Source: Diplolepis rosae
Lineage: Eukaryota > Arthropoda > Insecta > Hymenoptera > Diplolepididae
DNA: 64,000 nt
NCBI GenBank assembly: GCA_030998225.1
Contig: JAPYXD010000753.1
Span: 1,860,001 to 1,924,000 of the forward strand
Reading direction: 5' to 3'
Positions 46,501 to 57,588 of the stretch are shown piece after piece (positions within the stretch are counted from its first letter, which is position 1; the number at the start of each line of letters is the position of its first letter). Position numbers and translations under genes: made by a program. The notes under the pieces are model-generated. The model was not told the origin of the DNA, made no database searches, and worked only from the letters and a program-made list of their open reading frames with translations.

Positions 46501-48399
46501 GAAATGAACAAATTTGATTGATTTTAGGTTTCTACATATTTGTGTCCAAAGTTCATAAAATTTTGTTTTCAAAATTTGGTAAATGGTAGGGAATATAAAA
46601 ATGGACGTAGATATACAACTTTTGGTTTTGGAAAATGAAAAAAAATTCAATTTTAGCAAAATCTATCGGAAATTTTTTTTTATTATCACAAGTAAAAATA
46701 ATCTATCTACTTCCCTTTTTATCTTCTCTAGCGTTTTTCAAATTTAAAAAAAATTTTATGAATTTTGCACATAAACATGTAGATACGGGACCACATTATT
46801 TACATGAGCTTGCTACATTCCTTAAATATCACACGCCCTTAAGATTTACCATCTGATCAAATTTGACCCGGTCTGGTCCAGTTAAACCGCGCGCGTAAAC
46901 CGAAACGGTAAAAAGTTTTTTTTCTAGGTTGGTAACACCTTCTTTGACAGTCGTGTGAAGTTTGAGCGGGAGACGTCCATTAGTGTGTGTTTGGCTGGTG
47001 TTTGGCAGTCATTGGTTTACGACGCGAAAAGTTTGTCTAGCGATTTTTACTATGGAACAAAAATTGAACAACAAGTTTGCTCCCTGTGACTTTTTCCTGT
47101 TTCCAAAACTCAAATATCCGCTCTAGGGAACGCGCCATGAGTCGATTGAGGCCATAAAAATAAATTCACTGAAGGAACTAAAGGCCATACCGGCCGAGGC
47201 CTATAAGAAGTGTACGGGAAATTGGCTTAACTGTTGGCATGATTGTATTGGCTCAAAAAGAGCCTATTTTGAATGCGATAATAAAGATTTGTATTAAAAT
47301 ACATAAAAACGTTGTTTTTCTTAACCAGTCCGGGTCAAATTTGATCAGATGGTATGACCGCTTCGGCTTTAGCACAGACATAAACTCTCTTAGCAGAGAC
47401 ATGAACCATTTTCCGCAAGAAATAAACAAATTATTTTAATGACTGTTTCTTGTTTAAGGGATTGGAGGTAGCAGATGCAATCTATAGCTGTCCATGGGTT
47501 TCTTCTTATGATGATCTGCAACTTGGCAAAATAAGAAGTAAAGGAAATCATGTAGTGAAATATTCAGTGCTAATAATGTGTCTTCGCTCCCAACGATCTA
47601 TTGTACTTACCGGTGGTCCATTCTATATTCTTTCTCTTGAAACGTTCAAATCGGTAAGTTGAATATTGAATCACAGATACATAAAAATAGATCGATTTTC
47701 GTTAGAAAAGACCCAGTGGGCATAAATCAAACAAAAGTCCCTAAGATGTCCAAAAAAGATATCCTTAGGACGTCTTTAGATTTTTGGCCCACTAGGGATG
47801 AAGCCATTGATAAGAGAGATAGATACTCTCTAAATCTGAATCAGTCAAATTTTCACAGATTGAATCAGTGATTTGCCTTTTCACTGATTCACCAGTGAAA
47901 AAATATATTTTACTGTTAAATTAGTTGATTATCACTGATTGAATCAGTGGAAAAAATATTTTCACTGTTTAATCAGTCAATTTTCACTGAAGCAATCAGT
48001 GGAATTTGACTGATTTACAGTAACCTCTTTTTAGCTATTTGAATCAGTCAAATTTCACTGATAATCAGTAGATTTCGACTGATTTATATTTAGAGAGTAT
48101 AGTAAGAGCATATCCATCATTTTAACACACAATATTCGAAGTGGGGATATAAGGAATGAATTGCACCAATCGTGCAACGACGCTAAATACGCTCGCATCG
48201 TATTTACCTCTCTCATTGATAGCTTCATATCCGTACACGGAATGGGTAATGGGCAATGGGCAAACTATTCTTATGTGTGTCTGTTTTGCATAAAGCTATC
48301 TTGTTGACTTACAGATTCAAAAGTTTGTCTTGATTCCAGATAATAGGAGTCGCTGTGTCAAATGCTCTGGTACTAAGCCAACTTTTTGAGGACGAATAA
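34586..48399 (+). CDS. Odorant receptor OR-E, complete, 422 aa
   Basis: Insect 7tm_6 odorant receptor and source paralogue of psiOR-C. Exons: 34586-34946, 44726-45092, 45403-45468, 45790-45901, 46328-46435, 47459-47653, 48340-48399; 1269 nt, phases all close. The start codon is the first ATG after a short leader (MTASGDTTLNQYAQHL). Intron 1 is 9.8 kb and carries two mariner elements, a mariner deletion derivative, a 4.2-kb palindrome and a THAP-like foldback. Exon 5 most likely ends at GC (AGG/GCAAGA); a GT four codons earlier (GAG/GTGACA, in phase 0) is a possible alternative. The stop codon overlaps AATAAA. Assigning exon 1 to this gene rests on matching phase and lack of another candidate. 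Ligand unknown. Confidence 0.82.
35210..35981 (+). mobile_element. Mariner deletion derivative in OR-E intron 1
   Basis: Ends CTCCTGTGTCCAAAAAATAAGG (imperfect) and complement, with TA at 35208-35209 and 35982-35983. It keeps broken N-terminal and C-terminal transposase pieces ([14 protein letters not shown] at about 35765). Related to 14791-15535. Confidence 0.75.
35982..36643. other. Gene-free intronic stretch of OR-E
   Basis: AT-rich, no exon, no recognised repeat with clear termini. Confidence 0.4.
36644..37190 (-). mobile_element. Short mariner retaining only the transposase N-terminus
   Basis: Ends GGTGTACAAATAAGTTTCCG and complement. The - strand frame 36717-36986 encodes the first helix-turn-helix (CREWFQKIKNGEFHIED) and stops soon after. 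The rest of the transposase is deleted. It is the ortholog of the element at 14090-16138 and shows its state without the nested insertions. Confidence 0.8.
37396..37875. repeat. MITE with CACTGGGAAAAAAA ends
   Basis: 480 bp with TA at 37394-37395 and 37876-37877. Unit A keeps the empty site (ACTATAGCATGG at about 16350). GC is higher than the flanks; no ORF recognised. Confidence 0.8.
37957..38652 (-). mobile_element. Second copy of the internally deleted mariner
   Basis: Same internal deletion as 22763-23693 (VPHQLN joined to APPHKT), plus an extra deletion removing most of the left terminus and the transposase C-terminus. TA at 37955-37956 and 38653-38654. The frame is open from 38454 down to the end of the element. 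Unit A has the empty site at about 16432. Confidence 0.85.
38751..42986. mobile_element. 4.2-kb palindromic foldback element
   Basis: Ends CACGGAGAAAAAAAAATG and near-complement (TTTTTCTCCCTG), TA at 38749-38750 and 42987-42988; unit A has the empty site (about 16525). The structure reads X-Y-Z-Y followed by inverted Z-Y-Z-Y-X. Y (about 39200-39660) contains GTCGAACCCAAAAGC and GTAACAAGTTGAA; Z contains the AAACCTCGCTTGAAATGTGA block. The arms are about 2 kb. No protein was recognised. Confidence 0.85.
43058..43400 (-). mobile_element. Mariner C-terminal remnant in OR-E intron 1
   Basis: Begins GGTGCGCAACTAAGTTGCCG, a mariner-type terminus. The - strand reads broken transposase C-terminus pieces similar to 7620-7870 (for example the stretch around 43200-43390). 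Truncated at about 43400. Confidence 0.6.
43425..44241 (-). mobile_element. Foldback with THAP-like exon
   Basis: Inverted arms about 43425-43576 and 44031-44170. On the - strand from 44241 a frame begins MKNCCVPYCSNSSTKTPSK followed by VFLSARKR, the beginning of a THAP zinc finger (C-x3-C then a basic stretch). The later Cys and His of the C2CH set are not clearly in frame, so only the start of the domain is preserved. Could be a P-type or other THAP transposase fragment. Confidence 0.45.
45152..45365. repeat. CCCTTGTAG palindromic MITE (copy 2), OR-E intron 2
   Basis: 214 bp, nearly perfect palindrome. psiOR-C lost the flanking part, so no empty site is available. Confidence 0.85.
45538..45739. 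repeat. Family-1 MITE in OR-E intron 3
   Basis: TTAA at 45534-45537; right side TATA. Ortholog of 17694-17904. Confidence 0.7.
46493..46838. repeat. Family-2 MITE in OR-E intron 5
   Basis: GGGCATGTGAAATG... to ...CACGCCC with TTGA/TTAA flanks (46489-46492, 46839-46842). Confidence 0.65.
46849..47352 (+). mobile_element. Short mariner element in OR-E intron 5
   Basis: Ends CCATCTGATCAAATTTGACC and complement, TA at 46847-46848 and 47353-47354. The start MEQKLNNKFA is fused to the C-terminal block (APCDFFLFPKLKYPL with one stop, then AIPAEAYKKC), so about two-thirds of the transposase is missing. Confidence 0.8.
47826..48097. repeat. MITE made of AATCAGT/ACTGATT repeats, OR-E intron 6
   Basis: Ends CTCTCTAAAT and ATTTAGAGAG, TA on both sides. 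The inner part has many copies of TCACTGATT and AATCAGTCAAATTT in both orientations. Confidence 0.7.
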
Positions 48400-48505
48400 A
48401 GAGTACTAGATTTGTGTTGGGCGCATTTAGTCTTGTTGTAATTTTTTTTGTTTTCAACACTTTATTGAGAAGGTTTATATTTGCTTTGTAGTGAGATAAA
48501 AAAAG

Positions 48506-48672
48506 TCAAAAAGTTTGCTCCCTCAAGTTTTGGTATCGATGCAATTTGTATTTCAATCCTAATTCTAACTTTTTAATCACCTGTTCGATTAACTCACGTT
48601 CCAATTCTTCACTTACTAATTGTAAAATGTTATTATAGCGATCAAAATAAACCAATTTCAAGCGTATTTTTC
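48506..48672 (-). CDS. Possible orphan terminal exon
   Basis: After an AG at 48674-48673 the - strand stays open to TGA at 48508-48506 and encodes about 55 residues with a charged, helix-prone stretch (ILQLVSEELERELIEQ, IKKLELGLKYK). No similar protein is recognised and no upstream exon was found. It lies between the convergent OR-E and TM7SF3 genes. It may be a gene relic or chance. Confidence 0.2.
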
Positions 48673-49132
48673 TAATGTGTCATATATATGTTATTTATTC
48701 TTTTTCAGTTAAGGCTAATCACTAAAAGATTCATAACTATAAAAAGAAAATTTCCGAAAGAAAGAATGTTTATAATCATAAATATTTATGACCAAACTGA
48801 ACTATCTTGGTATATTTTACTTCATTTTACAATTTTACAACTAGGTATCTTATTTTGTGTGGAAATGCGGTTACACCTACTGAAATACCGATTAGGTAGG
48901 AATCTTTGAGTGGCCCATGGCCTTAACGGGTGTAAAGAAAATGACTCTTTTTAGTCATTACGAAACGAACTATAATTTATTGACTGTATCATGAAACAAG
49001 CTTAAGAACAATTGATATTAACCAAATAAATGATCTTGAAAATAACAGAATCCATTCAATAGAAAAATTAGAAACAAATAATTTGTTTCAATTCAATTGA
49101 GATTCAGTTTTGTTTATCAAAATCTGTGCATA

Positions 49133-52100
49133 TTATAAAATATTGCAGCTCCTGGAATCTTTTCTGTTAGAATCTCGAACAGATCTACTAAGTTCTCGAT
49201 ATCTCCTGTAAATATTAGGCCAAGGTGTTAAATTAACAGAGCCATATTCATCCATGGTAGCGAATGGAATGGTCATTTCATCATAATTCCTCCTCATGCA
49301 AATGTATCTCTGTGGTCTAAGGAGGGATATTAAGGAAAATATCACCCAAAAAGCAGTGAGAGTTGCCTCTGGAAACAGAAACCAATTCAATCAATTAAAA
49401 TAACTTTTTACATTCAAAAATGAACATTTCACTCATTTATATTTATTTCTTTGAGGATATTTATAATTTGTCAATTCCTACGTTACCGAAACCTAGCCAT
49501 AAATTCATGTCCATGCAAAATGAGAAATTGAGTTGCAAATTTGTGAAATTGAATAAAGAGCATTACCAGGGGTGTTAGTTGAAATTTTCCGGTTTTACTC
49601 ATAGATGTCGCTAGAGATATGTATACATTTCTATGATTTGGCATCTATGTCATATCTTTCTATGGACAATAACCTTCAAAAATATACAATTACATTCTGC
49701 CAAAATAATAGCATCATAGTTGTTTACCTCAGTGAATATGTCGAGTTTCGTTCCAAGTAAATCGCATTTGCGGCATTCGTTGCTTTTTTTATTTCATCAA
49801 AAGAAAAAAGCAGTTGAAGCTCATCGATTGCTGGTAGACACTTATGGTGAACATGCTCCAGTCTCCAGTGATTAGAACATGTGAGACATGGTTTCGTTAA
49901 TTTAAAAGTGGAGATTTCGATTTAACAGACAATGAACATCCTGGTGCAGCGAAAAAGTTCGACGACGAGGAATTGCAGGCGTTATTGGATGAAGACCTAG
50001 CCCAATCGCAACAAAAATTGGCACAAACACTAAATGTGACCCGAGGAGCAATTTGCCAACGTTTAAAAGCCATGGGAAAAATCCAAAAGTATGGAAAATG
50101 GGTACCACACCAACTGAACGATAGACAAATGGAAAATCGAAAAACCATTTGTGAAATGCTGCTTCAACGGTTCGAAAGGAAATCTTTTCTGCATCGAATT
50201 GTCACGGGGGACGAAAAATGGATTCATTTGGAGAACCCAAAGCGGAAAAAATCATGGCTTTCACCTGGTGAGGTCGGCCCATCGACTCCAAGGCCAAATC
50301 GCTTTGGCCGTAAGACAATGCTCTGTGTTTGGTGGGACCAGTGTGGTGTGGTGTACTTCGAGTTATTAAAACCTGGTAAGACGGTGAATACGGATCGCTA
50401 CCGATAACAAATTATCAATTTGAATCATGTGTTGATCGAAAAACGTCCGGAATGGGCCCGAAGACATGGCAAAGTTATCCTACAACATGACAACGCACCG
50501 TCTCATACCGCTAAAGTGGTGAAGAACACATTAAAAGCATTGAATTGGGAAATATTATCGCACCCGCCGTACTCTCCAGACCTCGCCCCGTCCGACTATC
50601 ACCTTTTCGCATCGATGGGACACTCACTCCCAGAGCAGCGCTTCGCCAATTTTGAAGAAGTCGAAAAATGGCTCGTCGAATGGTTTGCCTTGAAAGAGAA
50701 AAAGTTTTTTTGGAATGGTATCCATGATTTGCCTGAAAGATGGTCAAAATGTGTAGAATTCAATGGTCAATACTTTGAATAAAATTTTTTTGAGATTCCC
50801 TTGAGAATTAAGTGTTTTCTTTATTGAAAAAACCGGCAAACTTCAACTAATACCCCTGGTAATTAAGGTTTAATGGGGATAACTTCGCAGAAAAATAAAT
50901 GTCGGTAAAGAAGAAATTGATAACGATTACATGGCCTTAAAACCTTACCTTTGCTTCCAAAAGGGGAATCGATGATAGCAGCTTCAAACCCGGGCACAGT
51001 AATTCGTCTAATAATATTGATAACAATGTATTTCAGACTTGAGCCGATGTAATAATCAAGTGTTACAATCAAGAGATAGGAACCAAGCATTGCACAACAA
51101 AGAATATTCGAGAATACGAATGTACAAAGGATTAATATTAGCATAATTAATGTGAAAGCGCAGAAAACTCCCCAGAAGTAAAAGTTGTTGTCGAAGGGCA
51201 ATACTCTGTCTAGAAAAAAAAATGGACAATTATATACTTATTTGACCTTAACTTTATGTTGAGTAAAGTTCCTTAAATGCAACCATCAGGAAAAATTAAT
51301 AAGATTGAATAGAATTTTATAGATTTTCTATCTATCAAATATACTAAATTCTACAAAATCCTATCAAAATAATATAACTCTATTAAAGTCTAAGTTACGT
51401 TTTATAACAGTAAAGCTATTTTAGAAATACTAAAAATCTGAAATTATTTCTGTATACCTGGGAATTTGTAATAAGTAATACACGAACAGAAAAATGCCGT
51501 AGTCAAAACAGCAAAAAATGTCGGAGCTCCTCTACAACAGCATCTAACAAATTGGCAAATACACGAAATTGTGAGAGCAGATGCAATAGTAGCCCACAAA
51601 GTATCTGTAATAAAAATTGAATAAAATTATAGATGTGTAAAAATTATCCGATTCCGACTTCATCAACATTTATTTGTTTGCAAACTCATATTTTGCATGG
51701 ATATAAGTTTACGGAGAAAAATGTCGATAAAGTGGAAAGCGGGCATTGCTCTAATTTTTGAATAATTAATTTGGGTAGATTATTTTCCGATTTATTGTAA
51801 ATATTGATATTAAGCTTTACCTCCAGTGACAAATAAATTACAATAAATTCAACTAAAAAGAAACGCGCTTACCTGTTGGGCTTAATTTTCCTACATAAGT
51901 TGAACAAATATAACCAATCAATCCGCCTCCTAAACAAGAGATAATAAAAATCCCAGTTTCTGGATACTTGTTTCCCAGAAAGACAACATAGATTCCAAGG
52001 AAAAGCATTATAAGGCATAACGTCTTTGAAAGATTATTGGCTGAAATTTTCATTTTTGATATTATTTTACTATTTCTCTCATGATTTTCATAAAATTAAT

Positions 52101-55100
52101 GTTACGCATATAATTTTGAGTAATATTAAGGCCATGGACCAACCGGATCACGTGACTGGATTCCTACCTTACCAGCATTTTCAATTCATGTAATCCCATT
52201 TCTCTAAAAAATGAGATAACAAGTTGAAAAATTCTGAGAGTAAATGAAATGCACTAAGTCATGTCATTTATGACCAGGCAGGCCTATATTAATGTATTTT
52301 ATTTAATTCTACAAATTTTCAGTTACCTATCTTATTTTTCATAGAAATGGAGTTACACAAACTGAAATGCCGGTAAAGTAGGAATCTAGTCACATGGTAT
52401 TAGACATTTTTGGAACGTCTTAAGAAACTCCCAGATATTTTGATATCAGGTCTTTTGCTGTCCTGAGGACGTCCACTTATTCAAAATACGTCTTTAAGAC
52501 ATAAAATGTTCAGAAAGCAAAAAATTTCCTGACATTGAAGTCTTCGGGTCATCTTTAACATGTCTCAAAACGTTCCATGTCCCTGTAACCAGCGGGAGTG
52601 ACATCAATTTTATTTTTGTTGTAGAATTTAAAAAAAGGTCCATGCATAATCGATAAAAATCAATTAACAACATCGGAATTGAATGAAATTCGACATTTCA
52701 CATGTGACCATGTCGAAACATGTAAATTTATTTACATTATAATTATTAGTCATTATTATCATTTATCATGTATTATAATTAATTATTTTTAAAAAAATCA
52801 TGGAATTGGTCAAAATGAAGGATTACAATGAATTAAATTAAGTTAAATTTTAAAACTGTGTCAGTAATAATATGATCTAACTTTTTCAATACTTGGACTG
52901 TATGAAACTTAGAGATTATCTTAATAAAATATACTAGATTCATTTGGAAAAAAGAAATACCGTGGTTGACGATGTCAATTCCCGAAAAAATCGCTACCGA
53001 AAAAATGTCAGTTTAACACGTAGTCTTATGGGATTCCTCATCAAAATCGGCGAAACTCCGGAACAAAACACAAGTCTCCATAAATCAAATATATAATAGT
53101 ACTTTCGATTTCGAGGAATCTATTAGTATTATAAAAACAAAGGGTTGACGACTTCAATCAAGAGAAAATTGCGAGAAAAGTACAGAATAAAAAAAACCGC
53201 CTCGAGGTGAAACTAATAAATTTTTACTATCACTTTTTTCAGGGGACATTTCCGTGATTTCTTACCCTTCTACTCAGATGTAACTATAATACATATGATT
53301 ATTAAAAAAATAAGTAGCAATGAGCATTCATGTAACACGTGCCCCCACGGTGCCCCTCACTTCATACGACACCAAACGCTCAAGCCACCTTAAGGGGGCG
53401 GGGGGTTAGGTTAATTCGGTGAAAAAAAGGCATGTTTTAAAGAATTTATTTTGAAGATACAGATAGTGTTAGTTCATTCAGTCAATTTCCATATAATAAT
53501 GCAACATTTGAACAATATTTGCCTAAATTTTGAGACAATATTCTTGAGATATTATGCAATCATTTAAAAAAATTTTTATAAAAATGCAAAAATAGAAGTT
53601 TAGATACTCTACCCCCCACACCCCTAATTCATATAATTAAATGTTATAGGTAAGATCCAGATGCAATACGGAATTAATCATAATTCTACTGGTTTTTAAT
53701 TTTTGTTAAAAGGTCCAAAATCATGTTATATGAATTGTTTAAATTTTCAATCTATCCATCCATCTATCCATCTATCCATCTATCTATCTATCCATTCATC
53801 CATCCATCCATCTATCTATCTATCCATTCATCCATCCATCCATCCATCCATCCATCCATCTATCTATCTATCTATCTATTTTTTTAAATGTTTGCTAATA
53901 ATGTTGTCATATTTTTTGTTAAGTTTGATGTTATCCCTATGTTCCTTCATTCGAATTCCGAAGAGGCGTTTTGCTGGTCCACATAGAATTTTACATACTT
54001 GCAAAAGTTCAAAATTTAAAAGATGTAACATAAGGAAAAAGATATTATTGTATTTAGAATTCTCCGGAGGATGCTACTAGAGAGACATACGGAACGTCGA
54101 GTTCAATTCAATTTCAATAGTAAATTGTGAAAAAGATTTTTTTTTTGTGAGGAGGAAAAATGGCAAAATCTTTTATAGATTCCTTTAATAAAAATATCTT
54201 ACGTAACATAGAGCATCCATCTGTTTTGATAGAAGTAGTCTCACAGGCGTAGGAAAAAGTTGGTACATATGCAGCAGATTGGTCTTTATAAGTTGCCACC
54301 ATTGCATATGCAGATCCAATGCCAGCATATGCACTATACACTCTTCTCATCAAGGACCCAGTAGAGGAAGCCGGAATCTGTAGTTCATATAATTAAACGT
54401 CTTAGGGACATTCCGCGGACTTTAATATCATGCTTTTCCATCCCGAAACTTGTTATGCTTCAAAAATATCTTTTAAACATAATAAGTCCAGAAAACAGCA
54501 AAAAACCTGATCTTCAAGTCTGTGAGACGTCCTTAGGACCATTTCTTACTTATCCGATTCTACTTTACCGGCAATTTTCTTTTGCCCTTCGCATTTCCAC
54601 ATTAATTGAAATATCGTGTTAACACTTTGAGTGATTAAATAGAAAGTAGTAAAGAACGTTCATCTCGTCCAAAATTCTTATAATTATAAAAAAAAAATTT
54701 GGAAGTTTTTTTTCCATAATTATAAATATTTAGAAGCAAATAAACATTCCTTAGTGCTTTTTACCTAATTACTCAAAGTCTTAACTATATACCTCAATTA
54801 ATATGGAAATGCAAAGAGCGAACAAAAAGTGCCGATAAGGTAGGGATCGGATAAGACATGGCCTTAAGGGTATGTGGTACTTGGAAATTAGCAAATTTTA
54901 TTGATTTTAGGTTTCTAGATGTTTGTGTCCAAAATACATAAAATTTTGTTTTAAAAATTTGGGAAATGGTAGAAAAAAAGTAAAACGGACATAAATAGAC
55001 TATTTTCGGTTTAAAAAATGTAAAAAAGTTCAATTAATAAAATTTATCGGAAAAATGTTTTTCATTGTCAAAACTGAAAGAAGTCTATCTATGTCCGTTT

Positions 55101-56884
55101 TCATCTTTTCTATCATTTTCCAAATTTTGAAAACAGATATTTATGTTTTTTCGACGAAAACATATAGAAACTGAACAAAGTTTTTTACATGAACTTACTT
55201 GTTTTCTCAAGTATCACATGGCCTTAAAACGTCTCAAAAACGATAAAGTTATTTTCAATTATATAATACGCAATATACTTTGCGGAAAGTGTCTTGAAAA
55301 TTTTGAACGTAATGTCTTATTCTCTGTTTTACTTTTTTAGAATATTACTTTTTGGGCATTTTTCATTATTTCTTCAGGTGTCAACATCTTTTGTATTGCA
55401 GAGAAGTAGCTATCGGGAGTGAAATCTTGTGCAGATAAATATAAACGATAAGAATCATGATGAACGGAATTGTTTCCGCAATTCGGTTTTATATTTTTAG
55501 GAACTGAAGATGGCTGAGAATCAACGATGATCATCGCCTCGGTAGCAGTCAGTTTTTGGAAAGGAGAAATTTCCAAGTCAAATTCCATATTGCAACCCCC
55601 AGGGACTGGTGCTATAAAAATATTGTTTAAATGTAACAAATTAACGTCCAGATTAGCAGAACTTTATTAAATCACACGATAATATTGGAAGATAATTAGC
55701 TGAAATTTTATAAAACTTATGAACTTACCATCGCGTGTATAAGCTACAGCGACAAAAAGAGCTTCAACATTTTTTATATTGTGGTTTTTCACATAAACTT
55801 CCGTTGAATTTTTTTCACTTACATCAACAAAAAGGCCAATATTTGTCCCAAATACAATATCCTTCAAAGGTTGCACATAATTCTCGTTAAAAGAAATGGA
55901 AACATTATACTGAAATGTGTGAATTTGTACAATGATGAAGGAAACATCGATAGGAATATCGATTATTGTTAATTTATCTTTGGTTTTTGCAGAAATTAAA
56001 CTACGTTGGATAAATGCCTGAGCTTTGGTCGCATTTTGAACGTAGTTTTTTAATGATATTGTATCTTGCTGATCATCTGCAAAATTAAAAACAAATTTCC
56101 GAAGCATTGCAATAAATAAAAAATCTGTGTGTACAAATATTATAATATCCCTGATGGCGAAAGTTTCGTAAAAAAATGTAATCCAAGAAATCCAGAATCA
56201 TTCGGAACCAATTGGAGAAACGTTTTGAATCTCGTTTGATGTGAATGGAATGAAAATCAATCTGATTCAATCCGAAATGTAAAATGAAATGAATCGAAAC
56301 CAGGTTTTTATCTGAATCAATCCTAATGAATCCGAGGTCGGAATGCTTCAGATTAAAAATTTGGTTTAGATCAATCCGGCTCGGATTTGTTAGGCTGGAA
56401 ACAATGGTTTCCCTTGTAGAAAAAATAATTGGACCCGATTAGGACCGATTGATCCGATTGACCCCATTTCAAAAACGTCATTGAAACCGATTTATTAATC
56501 GAATTCAAAATGGTATCGCCTGATTGAATCGGATTAATAAATCGATTTCAATGGTGTTTTTGAAATGGGGTCAACCGGATCAATCGGTCCCAATCGGGTC
56601 CAATTATTTTTTTCTGCAATGGTTGGATTTATTCGGTTTAAAATCACGGAATCAATAAAAAGCCTATATAAACATTTAAAGTAATTTTTTTAGTACGCCA
56701 GATAAAAATCTGACTGTTTATATAAATTTTCAAATTAATTTAATTATTTAAAATGAAAATTGAGGTTATAGGTATACTCACCAAGTGGCACTGATGGAAC
56801 TTTCTCAGTTATATTTACGAAGGAATATATAGGCGAAGCAGAAATTAACGAGATCATACAATAAATGAAAAGTTCGTACTTCAT
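49133..56884 (-). CDS. TM7SF3: TM7SF3, seven-transmembrane protein, 566 aa
   Basis: Transmembrane 7 superfamily member 3. Exons (- strand): 56884-56782, 56076-55729, 55611-55349, 54377-54203, 52040-51873, 51604-51458, 51209-50949, 49368-49133; 1701 nt, all phases close, all GT-AG. Residues 1-20 form a signal peptide. The lumenal domain has the family signatures [14 protein letters not shown] (about residue 151) and [12 protein letters not shown] (about 272). Seven hydrophobic segments lie between about 300 and 505. Length is close to the human protein (about 570). Compared with it, some 15 residues before the exon 4 start are absent. Human TM7SF3 is linked to protein homeostasis and cell survival. 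Introns contain MITEs, a mariner (intron 7) and a microsatellite (intron 4). The 3' exons were copied to 18539-19259. Confidence 0.92.
49566..50859 (+). mobile_element. Nearly intact mariner in TM7SF3 intron 7
   Basis: 1294 bp, ends CCAGGGGTGTTAGTTGAA and near-complement, TA at 49564-49565 and 50860-50861. It sits inside a family-1 MITE. The empty site is preserved in the TM7SF3 fragment at 18910-18911. Confidence 0.93.
49738..50782 (+). pseudogene. Mariner transposase with few lesions, DD34D intact
   Basis: Mariner transposase (cut-and-paste, TA target). It begins [13 protein letters not shown], with the N-terminal helix region to about 49860. A frameshift near 49862 and a stop at about 49897 (before FKSGDFD) follow. 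The frame then runs open through the second helix-turn-helix ([15 protein letters not shown]), WVPHQL, and TGDEKW with the first Asp, to a stop at 50405. It continues with LQHDNAPSH (second Asp) and [15 protein letters not shown] (third Asp). Exactly 34 residues separate the second and third Asp. Only three lesions separate it from a full frame, so the copy is young. Confidence 0.85.
52130..52405. repeat. Family-1-like MITE in TM7SF3 intron 4
   Basis: TTAA at 52126-52129, start GGCCATGGACCAACCGG, right arm with GGTAAAGTAGGAATCTAGTC. A GACGTC-type repeat follows (about 52406-52590). Confidence 0.6.
52600..53749. other. TM7SF3 intron 4 without recognised features
   Basis: AT-rich, no exon seen. 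A G-run (GGGGGCGGGGGG) at about 53394-53407 stands out. Confidence 0.4.
53750..53880. repeat. ATCC/ATCT microsatellite
   Basis: About 130 bp of mixed CATC and TATC tetranucleotides in TM7SF3 intron 4. Confidence 0.95.
54541..54863. repeat. Family-1 MITE in TM7SF3 intron 3
   Basis: Left end decayed (CTTATCCGATTCTACTTTACC), right end ACATGGCC before TTAA at 54864-54867. Confidence 0.65.
54868..55223. repeat. Family-2 MITE in TM7SF3 intron 3
   Basis: Shares the TTAA at 54864-54867 with its neighbour; right TTAA at 55224-55227. Ends GGGTATGTGGTACTTGG and CAAGTATCACATGGCC. Confidence 0.7.
56140..56400. repeat. CGGATT-family repeat in TM7SF3 intron 1
   Basis: Degenerate AATCCGA/TCGGATT words, in inverted orientation relative to 16861-17100. 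Confidence 0.5.
56411..56622. repeat. CCCTTGTAG palindromic MITE (copy 3), TM7SF3 intron 1
   Basis: 212 bp; the right end has changed to CTGCAATGG. Same palindrome as at 28880 and 45152. Confidence 0.8.
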
Positions 56885-57588
56885 TGTTAATTGTTTCAAT
56901 ACTTTTTGTCTTAAAAGTGTAATGATTATCTGTAATAAATGTCTAGCACGATGTTACCATGCGGTTTCTATCGCTACAAACCACTACAAACTTATCACAA
57001 CTTATCGTTACTTGGTTACTTCCCCTACTTGTGTACTTGTTATTTTCCGGCCAGATATATAAACAAATGAAAAATCTGGAGTAAGATTTCTTGGCCGACC
57101 GGTGGCGAAATCAAGTTCAAGAACTTGCGAATCATAAACGTAATCAGCAGTGTAACATGAGTGTAACTTTTGATCATACCAGCAGACGATAAAATGTAGT
57201 CAAAACAATGTTGTATTTCTAGTAAAATTTTATATAAATATTTGATATAAAAGTTCTTAGCATTTCTAGGAAAATATAGATTTCCAATATTTTTTGCATT
57301 TATTTGGTCAAAATTATCCTATTTGACCAAATCTCATGAAAATATAATTCATTACTTCAATAACGCAAAATTTAAATTTACCGGTAAATTAGCTGATATA
57401 ACCTAAAAAATCCTTGTGACAGCTACATATTTTTTCCATGTTTAAGATAAAATGAAAAATATTTGTATTTATTTGAAATTCTTTAATCACTTTTTTTCAC
57501 CGTTAAAAACAAATGTGAATCTAAAAATAAATTGTAAATATATAAATAATAATTTTTCAATAAAAGCCAAAATTTTCTCTATGCTTTT
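56885..57588. other. Spacer between acid phosphatase 3' end and TM7SF3 5' end
   Basis: No exon seen; should contain the TM7SF3 promoter and the acid phosphatase 3' UTR. AATAAA-like words occur on the - strand but none is decisive. Confidence 0.5.

Noticed and set aside
53390..53410. G-quadruplex at the GGGGGCGGGGGG run
   Set aside because: Only two long G-runs and one GG are present; this does not make a convincing four-run motif.
53703..54080. 125-aa ORF with Ile-His-Pro-Ser repeats
   Set aside because: It is a translation of the ATCC/ATCT microsatellite inside a TM7SF3 intron.
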